This document shows positions 41,663 to 52,728 of a DNA stretch of 64,000 bases, piece after piece. Below the pieces are notes generated by a model. That model worked only from the letters and a program-made list of their open reading frames with translations, searched no databases and had not been told where the DNA came from. How positions within the stretch are numbered: position 1 is the first letter of the stretch; each line of letters opens with the position of its first letter. The translations under genes and the position numbers were made by a program. Source of the stretch: Chytridium lagenaria (Eukaryota; Chytridiomycota; Chytridiomycetes; Chytridiales; Chytridiaceae); the NCBI GenBank assembly GCA_025449115.1, contig JAHLKC010000095.1:62001-126000 (forward strand), in the 5' to 3' direction.

Positions 41663-43054
41663 ATGTTGTTGGGTGAGTCAATCAAACGGGACATGACGGA
41701 GGATGGGGATTGGGTGAGGATGGGCACCGACGGGGTGGACAGCCTTACCTTGTCCTCAGCATCAAGCGACCATTGCACCACAGAGTCTTCTTTGGAGGGG
41801 ACTTACGAGGCTGGTTGCCGATGGGTGGGATGTGGCATCAGCAGCTGTTGTGGGAAAGAAGCGGTTGGTAAGGAGCCTGAGGAAGCAGGGTATCCTTGGG
41901 GAGGGAGAGGACTATTACAGCGGTTGTCGCTGGTAGATCACTCCATGGAGAGCTCGGTCCTCCTCTCTATGGCTACACAGCTCCTGATGGAAGGAACTGC
42001 CAACCGACCTCTGGATCTCGAGCTCCTGCTGTGGTGCATTAATGTTGCGGGAATCCAGGGCATCGAGCCTGAGGTTAACGTTATGACAATGTACAAGCCG
42101 GCATCACGCAAGATCCGACCGATTGGAACGCCTCTACCTGGGGGAATAGCTCCTACGTCATGGGGCGGGGAGTTAGAGGAGGAAGTCTTGAGGAGGCGAA
42201 GGGAGGGGATGACTGAAGACCGTATCGACATCCTCTGCAGTGAGGCCGGCTGGCTTCAACCTGAAAAGCTTGTGGCTCTTAAGAGTATGCTGCGAGAGGA
42301 GAGCGAGGCGTTTTCGTTCAACCTTGCTGATAGGGGAAGGGTTAAGGTAGATGTATGCGACCCTGTCAAAGTCCACACGGTACCACATTCGCCATGGAAG
42401 TATAGGCCCCGCAAGGTCCCTTACGCGCAGCTCGAGAAGCTAGTCTCGTTTCTAAAGGAGAAGCTTGAGGCCGGCATCATGGAGCCGTGCTTTGGGTCCT
42501 ACGCAGCAAACTTCTTTGTGGTGCCGAAGAAGGATGGAGGAATTCGTATGATACAGGACCTTCAACCCCTCAATGCCGTGACGATCAGGGATGCTGGGGT
42601 CCCACCCCGAGTAGAAGGTATAGTCAATTCGTATTCAGGCCTCTACATGGTGTCGCCTCTGGACTGTCACTCTTTTTATGACCAGTTCATTCTGGACGTG
42701 GAGAGCCGTGATTTGACAGCTATCGCGACGCCGTTGGGTCTCATGCGTATGGTTACCTTACCCATGGGGTGGACGAACTCAGTTCCGGTTGCTCAGCGGG
42801 GTTCCGTCAAGATCCTCCAGCCGTTCATACCAGAGGATGTCGAGCCTTACCTGGACGATTACGTTGTTAAAGGGCCAAAAGCGGAGGACGCGGACCACTC
42901 AGAGGTTTTCCCTGGTATTCGACTCTTTGCCCAACATCATCTGGACGTCTTGAGGGGAATTCTCCGGCGTATTCGAGCATCCGGCGTCACCACTCTCTGG
43001 TCTAAAGTCGAGATTCTTTGCCGAAGCGTGCGAGGTTCTTGGGCACTGGGTTAG
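41663..43054 (+). CDS. reverse transcriptase of outer element
   Basis: Open 463-codon frame. RT begins near KYRPRKVPYAQLEKLVSFLK (about 42,400); conserved blocks are FFVVPKKDGGIRMIQDLQPL, SPLDCHSFYDQFILDV, PMGWTNSVPVAQR and YLDDYVVKGPKAEDADH (Tyr at 42,848). The frame breaks near 43,050 before the connection domain (WVSRLGRQPSPS, ARFLVLPHSS region). YLDD in place of YIDD/YVDD is accepted in RTs. Copies the element RNA into DNA in the cytoplasmic particle. Confidence 0.8.
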   Translation: MLLGESIKRDMTEDGDWVRMGTDGVDSLTLSSASSDHCTTESSLEGTYEAGCRWVGCGISSCCGKEAVGKEPEEAGYPWGGRGLLQRLSLVDHSMESSVLLSMATQLLMEGTANRPLDLELLLWCINVAGIQGIEPEVNVMTMYKPASRKIRPIGTPLPGGIAPTSWGGELEEEVLRRRREGMTEDRIDILCSEAGWLQPEKLVALKSMLREESEAFSFNLADRGRVKVDVCDPVKVHTVPHSPWKYRPRKVPYAQLEKLVSFLKEKLEAGIMEPCFGSYAANFFVVPKKDGGIRMIQDLQPLNAVTIRDAGVPPRVEGIVNSYSGLYMVSPLDCHSFYDQFILDVESRDLTAIATPLGLMRMVTLPMGWTNSVPVAQRGSVKILQPFIPEDVEPYLDDYVVKGPKAEDADHSEVFPGIRLFAQHHLDVLRGILRRIRASGVTTLWSKVEILCRSVRGSWALG

Positions 43055-43796
43055 TCGTTTAGGCCGCCAGCCAAGCCCCTCTAAAGCAGTCAAGCTTGCA
43101 AAGTGGGGAAACCTTAACTCTGTCCAAGAGGTACGCGCGTTTCTTGGTCTTGCCACATTCTTCAGACGATATATCCCACATTTTGCCTTGCGAGCCGACT
43201 CGCTCTACAAGATGCTGCGGAAGGGTGCAAAGTTCAAGGCGGAGAATTGGGAGCTCGTACAGGAGGCAAAGACAGATTTGGCGGAGTCATTGGCTGTGCA
43301 ACCAGTGCTGAGGCCAATTGACTACAGTGACGGGGCAGGGGTCATATACCTGGCTGTCGATGCTTCTCCTTTGGGATGGGGTGCGTGGGTAGGACAGGAG
43401 GGTAGAGAGGGGTAGAGGGCGGTGTCATTCTTCTCAGGGAGGTTTAACGATACGGAGAGACTATACGACCAACCAAAGAGAGAGGTGTTGGGGACATTGC
43501 GGCCTTAAGGCGGCTCATCAGTATGTGTGGGGAGCAAACTTTGTCTTGGAGACAGACGCAAAAGCCCTTCTCGGGTCATTAGCGCATATTGAGACCTTGG
43601 ATGCCACACAACAACGGTGGCTTTTGGCTATCAGATCGTATCACGCCACGGTACGCCATGTCAGCGGGAAAGCAAACGTCGTTGCCGACACGTTGAGCCG
43701 TCACAATCTGGAGCCAGGATCATCCGACAATGGGGACGAAGTGGAAGAACACGTTGACCGTGTCCTGGGCTTAAAACTGGTTCATCAACGTGCCAT
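43055..43796 (+). CDS. RNase H of outer element (frame-broken)
   Basis: RT thumb/connection piece LYKMLRKGAKFKAENWELV, then RNase H: YLAVDASPLGWGAWVGQEG (D near 43,355), RLYDQPKREVLGTL (Glu near 43,480), FVLETDAKALLGSL (Asp near 43,551) and ANVVADTLSRHN (Asp near 43,688), the four acidic positions of a Ty3 RNase H. A stop near 43,414 and a frame change near 43,505 interrupt it. Degrades the RNA strand of the hybrid. Confidence 0.75.
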
Positions 43797-44600
43797 TTCA
43801 GCAATGAGTTGGAATGTTAACTCCACCCGCAACGCGGCAAAGAAGATGGAGGGATTCTCAGCCCTGATATTGGCTCATGACGTGATATTCCTTCAAGAAA
43901 CGCGTCAAGGACGATGTTCTTTCACCTCTATCAAGGGCTTTGACTTTACAAGCTCACACGATGCTTACTGGATCGACTTTCCCGTAAGGGGAGGTGTGGG
44001 TTGGGGACGCAACGGTGTTGCCGTGTTGGTTAAGAAAAACCTTTTCGAGGGGAAGGCATTCCTCGGGTGTGCTTTGACGGGTGGTCTGTTGAGGAGATGG
44101 AGGGTCGGTATTTGGAGGTTCGCTTCGGAAGAATTGTACTCGTCTCGGCGTACTTCCCAGCAGCTGGAAGAGGACGTGATCACAGGATCCCTTATAAAAT
44201 GGCGTTTTCTCGAGCGGCTTTAGCTCGATTCGACGATCTAGAGGGGCAGGGGTGTACGCTACTAATGGGATGCGACTGGAACGTGTCGGAAACACCTCTG
44301 GATGTCCATCGGTCGGCTTTGGATCTTATCAATTCGGGGTTTCGCGATGAGGAGCGTGAATGGCTGTCAGGTCTGTGTTCTCGTTTTACGGACACATTCC
44401 GGCATTTGCACCCTGGCAAGGTCTCTTACACCACTTGGTGGCATAACGACCGCCGAGGAAATGTGGGTTTCCGGTTTGATGGGGTCATGGTGTCCAAGTC
44501 GGTGCAGGTGTTGTCGGCAGTGCACCTAGAAGAGGTGTGGGCATCCGATCATATACCTGTAGTGGCGAGTGTTGTCATGAGGGATGAAACGGCGGTCTTT
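43797..44600 (+). CDS. EEP (ExoIII/APE-like) endonuclease domain of outer element
   Basis: In-frame with RNase H on its left and, after one shift near 44,090, with integrase on its right. Motifs: SAMSWNVNSTRN (Asn at 43,813), VIFLQETRQG (Glu at 43,897), GRNGVAVLVKK, GRYLEVRFGRIVLVSAYFPA, MGCDWNVSETPLD (Asp at 44,274), YTTWWHNDRRGN, FRFDGVMVS (Asp at 44,478) and ASDHIPVV (Asp 44,547, His 44,550). These are the metal-binding and catalytic positions of the family. There is no ASCH-like domain here; the stretch after RNase H is only about 35 acidic residues. Expected activity is divalent-metal-dependent cleavage of DNA at abasic or unmodified sites. Confidence 0.85.
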
Positions 44601-46026
44601 GGTGGGGTTAACGAGGTCGATAAACCGGAGGAAGGGGTCCAAGACGCTATGTTGATGGAGGGGCTGGATGTCGGTACGCGTCTCGGTCAAGTCTTTTGGT
44701 TTTTGTGGACGGGGTCGGCACCACCAAACGTAACGGGGCAGTCTAGGGCAAGAGTGAAGCGGCAGGCGTCGCTTTGCTTTATCTCGGACAAGAAGCTCTT
44801 CCGACATTCGTCTCGCCATGGAGGTAACCCACTGAGAGTGGTAGCATCTGTGGAATGGCAGCAGGAGATCGTACGCCAAGCTCACGAGGGGTTTGGAGGT
44901 GGCCATCGAAGTGTCTTCGGCACCGGTCAGAAGATACAAAGGAAATACTTTTGGAGAAATATGTGGGATAATGTACGGGAGTTCATTCGAACATGCAACG
45001 CGTGTCAGCGGCAAAATCCTGTGCGGTACATGGAAAAGCTGGAAGAACAAGAAGGGAGGCTGACAACACTATTTGGGACCTGGCATGTGGACCTCGTTAC
45101 GATGGAAGGTGCTAAAAGGTACTTAGCCCTCTTCATTGATGAGGTCTCAGGATGGGTTGAAGGTGTGGTGTTGACGAGGAAGATGGCTATCCCTATTGTA
45201 AGGGCAATGGAGAGGGAGGTCTTTGCGCGTTTTGGGGTCCCACAGCTGATTGTCATTGATGGTGGGGAACTTGACGGGGGGCTCTTCGCGAGGCGGCATC
45301 TAGGATGGGGTACGATGTGGAAGTACTATGGCTTACGGTCAGCAGGCAAATGGATTGGTAGAGAGGGTTAACGTCCCAATTGTGAGTGCACTTGCGAAGG
45401 CTTGTGAGGGTCGACATCAGTCATATCACCTCCACCTCCATGCGGCTCTTTGGGCGTCCCGCATCACTGTCAGGCGCACCACCATGTACAGCCCGTACGA
45501 GCTATGCTTTGGACAAGAGCCTGTTCTCCCAATCGAGTTCGTCATTGAATCATTCGCCATCATTCAGTGGAGAAGGATGTCAACGGAGGAGCTCTTAGCG
45601 GCGCGTATTCGTATGCTCCAGCGCAGAGATTACGATATTGCCACGGCAAAAAGGAAGATTCAGGAAGCACGGCAGAAAAGAGCATTACAATTCAACAAAG
45701 AGCATCGTATCCGGCCACCCTCAGAGCAAATCGAAGAAGGGGACCTAGTCGTTGTGAGGGATTCTGCTTTAGACCAGCAGATAGGGAGGAAGTTGAGGTG
45801 GCGTTACTATGGGCCGTTCTGGGTGAGGGAGAAGGGGTTGAACGCGTATTGGCTTGCAGAGATGGACGGGGCACACATCAGTAAGGCAGTTCAAGGGTCA
45901 CGTGTTCGACTCTATCGCAAGAGAGAAGACGAGGAAGGGGTGTTTCCGTTGGAGTTGTTAGAAGAGGAAGAGGATGAGCGTGACGGTGAGGTGGCTGTCG
46001 ACTACATCGGTCTCTCCCTCTGGTGA
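44601..46026 (+). CDS. integrase of outer element
   Basis: HHCC finger: HEGFGGGHRSV, then IRTCNACQRQNP. Catalytic core: TWHVDLVTMEG (Asp at 45,090), LIVIDGGEL (Asp at 45,258) and ANGLVERVNV (Glu at 45,361), spacing about 34 residues. One frame change near 45,310 separates the second Asp from the Glu. The C-terminal part (45,328-46,026) has MYSPYELCFGQEPVLP, VVRDSALDQQIGRKLRWRYY and GPFWVREKG, a GPY/F-like module, and an acidic tail. No chromodomain is seen. Inserts the cDNA with a 4-bp stagger, consistent with the GATG duplication. Confidence 0.82.
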
Positions 46027-46241
46027 TATCGCCTCCAACAATCAAAAGTTACGGCACTTTAGACAGCCGCGAAAGCCTTAAGGCGAGCCTGAGCGATATA
46101 CGGGTCCCCAACTACCGTCGTGGTTTGGGGTTAAAACAATAGCGCCTCTGAATAGTAGGAGGAGCCTGAGTGCGGTTGCGGGAGCACTCCTTCTGGTGGG
46201 TATCCAATGAGGGCATTGGACCTGAGGGTGGGTTCATCAGT

Positions 46242-46730
46242 TGTGGTAGCATGGGCGGGTTTAGTAGGGGGACGCGTCTGAATGTGTTGGGAATGTTACG
46301 TGTTTGTATCCCGCCATCGTGTTTGACGACGGGATGTGCCGACGCTGATTTCCTCCCTTATATTTGACACGGTTTTGTGTCTTTGCGGGCTTTTTCTTTT
46401 CTTATCCTTCGCTTTGCCCTTCCTTTTCCTTTATCTTGTAGTGTGTTCACGCGTTTTACTTCCTCTTCTGGTGTTTCGGGAGGGGAAGGGTGTCTTTTCC
46501 TTTACCTTGTAGCGCGTTTGCGCATTTTGTGCCTGGAGAGAGGACTGGACGGGAGGAAGACAAGTGTTTCGTCTTACCGTGAAGTTTAAAAGACGGTGTG
46601 GGTGTCTTTGCGAGTGCTGGACGTGGCAGGGAAGGAAGGTGGTGGTCTTTGTAGGAAGAAGGATTAGAACAATAAAGCACAAAGTTGGGCTCCAAACTAT
46701 CAACTTGCCTAGTGAAGCGAGACGACCACA
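46242..46730 (+). repeat. 3' LTR of outer element
   Basis: 489 bp, identical to the 5' LTR apart from one missing G. AATAAA at about 46,671. The upstream 46,224-46,233 GAGGGTGGG stretch is a weak polypurine candidate. Confidence 0.95.
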
Positions 46731-46905
46731 GATGACCAACAACAGGCATCTCGACCAACGTGGTAGCATGTCATAAGTTGGCGCACCACGTTGACCACCC
46801 TTCTTTCTTTAAAAACCTCTCTTGTATCTATGGGTAAAAACTATGAAAAACCCAGAGAGGGAAAAGAATGAAACGGGAACAAGGAAATAAGGATAATGGC
46901 ACAAC
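46731..46905 (+). repeat. right part of split repeat copy
   Basis: Begins with the GATG target duplication and matches 20,385-20,555 (AACAACAGGCATCTCGACC and onwards). Confidence 0.85.
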
Positions 46906-47904
46906 GTCTATATAAGCGACGCATTCATGCCTATTGGTGAGGTTATCCAATGATGTCACAAACAATATTATACTGTTGGTGGGAGGATCGCCGATGCCTC
47001 ACAACAGCAGTTGTAGAGGTTCTTGTGGAGTCGGGTTGAACAAAGTAGGGGCACTTGAATCTTCCTCCCATCCTCGATGACGGGTTCACTTTTATAATAA
47101 TATTATACATTATATACTCAATGACTTCATTCCATTTATTAATTATAATTTTATATAATTACACATTGCGCAATGATACCGTTGCACATATGGGCTCAGG
47201 TCTGTTGCACAGAAGATATATTTGAAGTAAAAAAGCTTGCTGATTCCGATCAATCATTTATATACGGGAAGGTGCTACAAATGTGTAATACCATCAGGCA
47301 GAGATCCTGCTGCCATCCAGCAGTCAGGATCAAATCAGGCAGTTCTTGAATTCGCTGTGTACGAGGCATCTTCTTGGACTCTTTATGGTGGGACAAACTT
47401 GTGTCACTGCTGTACTTGGCGGTATCCAGCTTGAATCACCTGGTGGCCTCACAAATAAATTCCCAGTATCATGACCTTGGACAAAGATTTGGGTGGAGGA
47501 TGAAAATGGCCTGGCCGCAGAAGATGGACCCGCATTGTCATTTTAAGTGTCGTCATCTATATTATCCAGATTATCCGGGAACGTGCGTAAATTTGAGAAA
47601 TCATATCCAAGTCTAATTACTCAGCGCTGGGAATAATGTACAATATTATTATTTATTGGGAGTTTAAGGTTAAAACTCAAAATACGCATAAGAATTTATA
47701 TTTTTATAAAAAGGAAATTTTATAAATGTATTGCCGCTAATAGTAAAGAAGCATAATATACGACTAATGAAATATCTTTTATTCTAAATTGCAATTTTGG
47801 TAACATTGAATACAAAGGTTCTCGTTGCATGGACAAGTTAAAATATTTGCAACAACTTGAAAAATTACGGCGTTTTTTTTTTGTTCCCTCAAAAAGGAGA
47901 TGAC
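46906..47904. other. AT-rich spacer
   Basis: Start of the AT-rich half of the window. A short plus-strand frame (47,237-47,434) contains an odd CHCCTWRYPA-like end but no recognisable domain. Otherwise nothing is supported. Confidence 0.4.
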
Positions 47905-48640
47905 AACCCCTAAAATCTTTGATCTTTTGTTAATAGTTTCATGGCGAGCACCATTTGTTTCAGGTTGTAATTATGTTTTTTAATTTCTGCCGTGTTACCA
48001 TTTAATTTTGTCATGATTTTTGGTTCACCTCGGTAGCCTCTCTGCCTGATCCAAGAGGGGGACAAGGCTTCTCTAACCATCTTTAGGTCTGGCCAACTTC
48101 CACATTCCACCTCCGGAAATATGAACGATTTTTGATGAGCCCAGTGCAGTGGCAACTTGGTAACGGTAACCAGCATGTTTGAACTTGTGACTATACAGTC
48201 CTTTGTTCAATGGCTGGTCCTCTTGAACTAAAAAGTCAACACCGTCCACATAGCTGAAGGATGGCGTAATCCAGTTGTCCCACTGTCTTCCCAAAAGATC
48301 TTAATTTGGAATTGGTAAGACAATGGATTAACGTGAAAGAATAAAAAAAATAAAAAAAATGGTTTACTGTATTGATATTACTCATGATGATCAGCATTAA
48401 ATTGACATTTGTGCGCCAGGAGCTGGCAGAAACAGTTGAATCTACTGGCTGCCACGTCATTGGTCGGATAGGTTTCAAAAGTAAAGTGTCCAAAAGAAAT
48501 GGATACGCAACAAGAGATTGAACCGCTTGTGGACGCACCATCTCCCAAACTTCCAGACCAGTCTCATGGTCACAACCAAAGTGGGCACTGAACCTCCGAT
48601 GCCACACTGTGTGACCAAATCTACCCTTGTAGCACGTTTC
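47905..48640 (-). pseudogene. DDE transposase copy A (PIF/Harbinger-like)
   Basis: Minus strand, two exon-like parts. The first (48,607-48,370) reads VWHRRFSAHFGCDHETGLEV and SSWRTNVNLMLIIMSNINTV. After an AT-rich intron-like gap (about 48,300-48,370) comes FSYVDGVDFLVQEDQPLNKG, LYSHKFKHAGYRYQVATALG and, in a shifted frame, SWIRQRGYRGEPKIMTKLNG and KKHNYNLKQM. The Asp of DGVDF and the conserved SHKFKHAG are family landmarks. Frame shifts make it non-functional as read. Copies B, C and D follow downstream. Confidence 0.6.
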
Positions 48641-49723
48641 AGTGCGAAGCTCTAAAGTAATGAAATAATAATTTAATATGTTATATATATCATAAGTATA
48701 AAATTAAAAGAAAAACCAAAAGTTTACACCGACTCATTATTCTTAATGCGTCTAACAGAAGCTTTGCTCTTTTGTGTCTTCCACAGTCTCCTCCAGTCTG
48801 ATCAGGCGGGGAGTTTCAGTATTGTATGGTAATTGTAATAATATATTAATTCACAAGAGGGTTTATTTACAAGATAGCTGGTGGCGTTAGGTGTTTTTTA
48901 ACTAAACCTTCATGCCATTAAAATCATCATTTATCATATTCTAGTTATTGATTAATAAAAGTTTTTCCGGAATTTTCTATTACATTGGCAGGAAAACATT
49001 CAAGACTTTGGATACATTAGTGTATTCTTGCTGGTGTGCATTTGTCTTCTTGCCTCTCTTTTTTCAGTAATCCATAATTGGTGCAAGAGTTCAAATCTGT
49101 TAACAACATTCCTGAGACTTTCACGACTAAAAGTAGTCAATTTAGTTGTCTTGACTAAAACTCATATATCTCTAGATTTATGGGGACAAATGATCGAGGG
49201 TGAAATGAGCCTAATGCGCAAGAAAAAAGCCTCACAAAATGGTAAAGTTCATGTACATAGCATATTTTTTTGAATTTATTTTATCAAAATACTGGTAATG
49301 TTTAAATGGCCCTTTGTTTTATAGATGTCCTTAATTTCAAAATCTGACCTCAACCATTCCAAAGTTATATGTGAAGCTACTTTTTTAGTTGTCCCAATTG
49401 AGTCAACTAAAAGGTGTAGCAATAATCATAAAACTAAAAACACTTACTTCGAAAATGTCAGGAAACCATAATAAAATTGACTTTACTAAAAAGAGATGCC
49501 ATTATAGAAACAAGTTTAACTCTTCTCTATGGGCAAAAGTTTACGTTATCTGTTTCAACGCAAAGTTTAGCATTACCAAAAAGACTAAATAAATCCTATC
49601 AAAATATGGTCAAGTCTACTTCTCTTTATTCATTTGTTTAACTGCTATTCTTCAGCTATATTATAAATAAACAAAGCTATTTATTCGCCAAATGACATAT
49701 AAAATGGTAGCCAAACCTCATAC
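48641..49723. other. AT-rich spacer
   Basis: Contains short stretches around ACTAAAAGTAGTCAATTTAG and TCAACTAAAAGG that resemble ends of small repeats. No gene is supported. Confidence 0.4.
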
Positions 49724-50059
49724 ATGACTCACTCCAACCCAAACAACTTGACACATCTGTTTGGCATCAAGAGTATTTATTTTCTTTGGATCCATCAAAA
49801 AGTTGATGGGAAAGGGGGGCAGGGTGTTGGATATAGATTCAAGACATCTTTGGATGGAAGAAAAAATATGTCAATTTATATTAATGGCAAAAGTATTATT
49901 ATTAGAAAGACACTGAATGGCACACCAAAGATTAAGGTTAAAAGCCCTAAGCTCAAAATTGTTAACGTTAAATCTGAGTTATTGAATACCTTCACAAAAA
50001 AGGAAACACCATGTGGTGATGGGTTCATCTTCATAACAGAGAAACAAAACCAAGCTTGA
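49724..50059 (+). CDS. hypothetical protein, 111 aa
   Basis: Uninterrupted frame from MTHSNPNNLTHLFGIKSIYF to a TGA. Beta-rich appearance: GYRFKTSLDGRKNMSIYING, then KSIIIRKTLNG, basic in the middle, and a Lys/Glu end. Longer than expected by chance in this AT-rich context, and the codons look protein-like. I recognise no family; it may be a fragment of a transposon protein. Confidence 0.3.
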   Translation: MTHSNPNNLTHLFGIKSIYFLWIHQKVDGKGGQGVGYRFKTSLDGRKNMSIYINGKSIIIRKTLNGTPKIKVKSPKLKIVNVKSELLNTFTKKETPCGDGFIFITEKQNQA

Positions 50060-50707
50060 AAAACGCCTTACATTTATCAAAGTTAAGTCTAATGACCGCA
50101 TAAGTTGTATAGGGCTTTGCCCCTCTTACTAAGTTTCTACCTCTTAATTCCTGTAAATTGATCACACTGCAATGCGCAATTCCATACGCACTTTGCATTA
50201 TGTTGCGCACTCTTTGACGTCAAGAATAAAAAGATGCGTTAATACACTTCAGAGCCAAATTCTCCTGAATACTTACAAGCATATTCGCACTTTTTCAGCG
50301 CACATTGAACGATCAAAGTTTGCGCTATCTGTTGAAGATAAAATTGATTTACTTTTCTGACCCTTACCCACTGTTAAGAAACCAAGGTTGTAACTGGTAA
50401 CGTTATTAACCTGGAACTACTTTAAAAAAATCATTAAATTGATTAATTCTTAATCTATGTAGGTTTAAAAATAACATTATCATCACGACTTAATGTGCAC
50501 TTGAATGCGCATTGAGTGCCTAATGCGCATTGGAGTGCGTTATGAGTGCGCGGTTGAATTAGTGTAAAGTATATACTGTATGGAGGCAGGAACTTACCAT
50601 CTTAGTGCAGGGCGCATGCTGTACACAAAGAAGTGTAACAAGGTATTTTATTAACTAATCAATATAGTTATATTTATTGCTAATAAATACATATAGTTTA
50701 GGCCTTA

Positions 50708-50745
<38 letters not shown>

Positions 50746-51120
50746 GCCTTTATATTTTTGCGTTGCCACCATATATTGCGGAAGAGTGAAAAGGGTTAAT
50801 AGTTGATTAAAGATCCTCGATCAATATGTACATTGTAATTAATTACTATCTGTATAAAAAAAACCTTTATAAAAGACTATTGCGGTGGCATGTAATTGTC
50901 TATGCCACCACTCACATTGTTACCTATTTCATCAAGCCAAATCACTACTAGAATAGAAGTTTAAATCATGGACCTGATGCAGATTGCTGCCTGTAAAATG
51001 ATGGTAAATGTTATCCGCATACATTTTTTCCTGTCTATAATTATTATCATTGGTTAATGATTATATTACTAATATTATGTATTTATAATGCATTTACTAA
51101 TTACACATTATTCTAATCTG
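50060..51120. repeat. AT-rich spacer with GCGCA clusters and an (AT)n tract
   Basis: 50,160-50,620 is unusually rich in ATGCGCA/TGCGCAC words (for example ATGCGCATTGAGTGCC). 50,712-50,742 is a pure AT dinucleotide repeat. No coding content is seen. Confidence 0.6.
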
Positions 51121-51900
51121 TGCATGTTTATAGGGGTCCCATTTGTCAACACCAAACGGACTGCAGCCAAGCTATATTGGCAGCGCCAGTTCCGCTTTGT
51201 TGACGGAGTTAGCAGAGACACAGCGGATAAAGTGTGGGAGCTGGCAGCCCATCACTTTTGAGAGCCGCCTCAGCCTCAAGGACTTCCTCTGCTTTATGTT
51301 CTACCTGAAGTATTACCCCACAGACGCTATTGGTTGCAACTTTATGAAGAGATCAGAGTCAACTTACCAAGAACGGATGGCGCGCTGCCTTGAGGCATTG
51401 GAAAATGTAAACACGGTAAACATTTATTATTACTGAAGTTCTTCTCATAATGAATACTTTTTTATTTATTATTTGCTTACACGGTAGAATTACAAATTGA
51501 CCCATCTTCCCGCACACCAACCCACCGCCCTCTCCCCCATTCCCAATGCCCCTTTTAATTGATGAAAAGCTAATACTATTATATCTTTATTTTGCTTGAT
51601 TTTAATTTCATTTTTTTTAAATTTAATAGATAGATTTTGACGACCGATGGGTAAATTGGAACGCGAAAATTTCTTCTATGTATGTCAACGCGCGTCCGTT
51701 GAACACCAGCCTGTTTAGCCACAAGTTTAAACATGCGGGTTAAAGATATCAAGTTGCAGCAGCCCTCGGCACTTCAAAAATCATTCTTGTATCACTAGGA
51801 GTGCCTTGTGGAGAAAGTTTGGATCTTACCATGGTCCACAACTATCTATTTCCTATTCTTCCTGAAGACAAACGAGCAGCTGGAGATAAAGGTTAACGGG
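51121..51900 (+). pseudogene. DDE transposase copy B
   Basis: The first part (51,143-51,420) has FMFYLKYYPTDAIGCNFMKR and RMARCLEALENVNT. An intron-like gap of about 200 bp ends in TTTAATAG. The second part has RWVNWNAKISSMYVNARPLN and SLFSHKFKHAG, an in-frame TAA, then RYQVAAALGTSKIILVSLGV and LTMVHNYLFPILPEDKRAAG. Same order and same gap position as copies A and D. The stop inside SHKFKHAG(*)RYQVA marks decay. Confidence 0.6.
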
Positions 51901-52430
51901 AGGGTGCACTTTTTTGACTATTGAAGCGAATTTCGGGTTATGAATTTTTTTTATGAATCAAGGGTTAATTATTTGTAGAATATTATTATATTTTTCCTTA
52001 ATTTGTATTATTAATAATTCTTAATATTATGCAATAATTAAAAATTATGAAAAGTATTAATAATGTATTTATATATTAAGTCTTACTAAAAATATATAGT
52101 ATTTAAGATTTTTTATTAAATAGACGCAAAGGGGGTTGCAGTCAAGTTGAGGACACCGCACCCAAGTAACTTCAAATAAAAAAACCTATTATGTATTATT
52201 AAATAGGCACTTTGGTTATATTTAAATCAGAGTTTATTTAAAGATTATAATTAATAAACAAATTGAAGCCATGGAGCTTTTTGCTCGTTTGCTGGCTTTT
52301 ATGGTTTGCCCAGCTATAAGGTAAGATAGACCAACTGCAATGGGGTATTGTGAGCCAAAGACATTTCATTATCTGAATAATTTTTCTTTCCAAACAGGTG
52401 TGATATCAATAAAGCAAAAGTAAGTGAATC
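51901..52430. other. AT-rich spacer
   Basis: A small Met-initiated piece MELFARLLAFMVCPAIR before GTAAGA (52,271-52,322) could be an exon. Nothing more is supported. Confidence 0.35.
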
Positions 52431-52728
52431 TATCTATATTTGAAAAAGCAATGGATGGCGCTTGAGATTGGTTTCTCAAGCTGCTGACCACACTCTTCTA
52501 ACATAGGGCTGTTTGGTGTGCCCAGGTGATTGATGCATGTTTTCTTATTAATTAACTCATATTGAAAAGTCCGCCCACGGTCGAGAACTTGCATATCAAA
52601 GGTAAAGCCCGCAGCAAACCGGATGATAACTTCAACGTAGTTCCGGCCTTGGGACTGGTAGCGTATTATCTCGTGTAACCAAAGATTGGTTTCTATTGGT
52701 GCCTTCCGTGTTTGGGTGAGGAGGTACT

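Larger units (their letters stand above)
22701..46730 (+). mobile_element. outer Ty3-type LTR retrotransposon with EEP domain (24.0 kb, contains nested element)
   Basis: LTRs at 22,701-23,190 and 46,242-46,730 start TGTGG and end CCACA. They differ by eye only in one G-run. The target duplication GATG sits at 22,697-22,700 and 46,731-46,734. Coding order on the plus strand: Gag with CCHC knuckle, linker, retropepsin-like protease, spacer, RT, RNase H, EEP endonuclease, integrase. A second LTR element (25,227-39,605) plus a 216-bp duplication interrupts the Gag-protease linker; without it the outer element is about 9.4 kb. RT has YLDD followed by VVKG, as in fungal Ty3 relatives. LTR identity implies a recent insertion, so internal frame breaks may partly be sequence errors. 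Confidence 0.93.
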
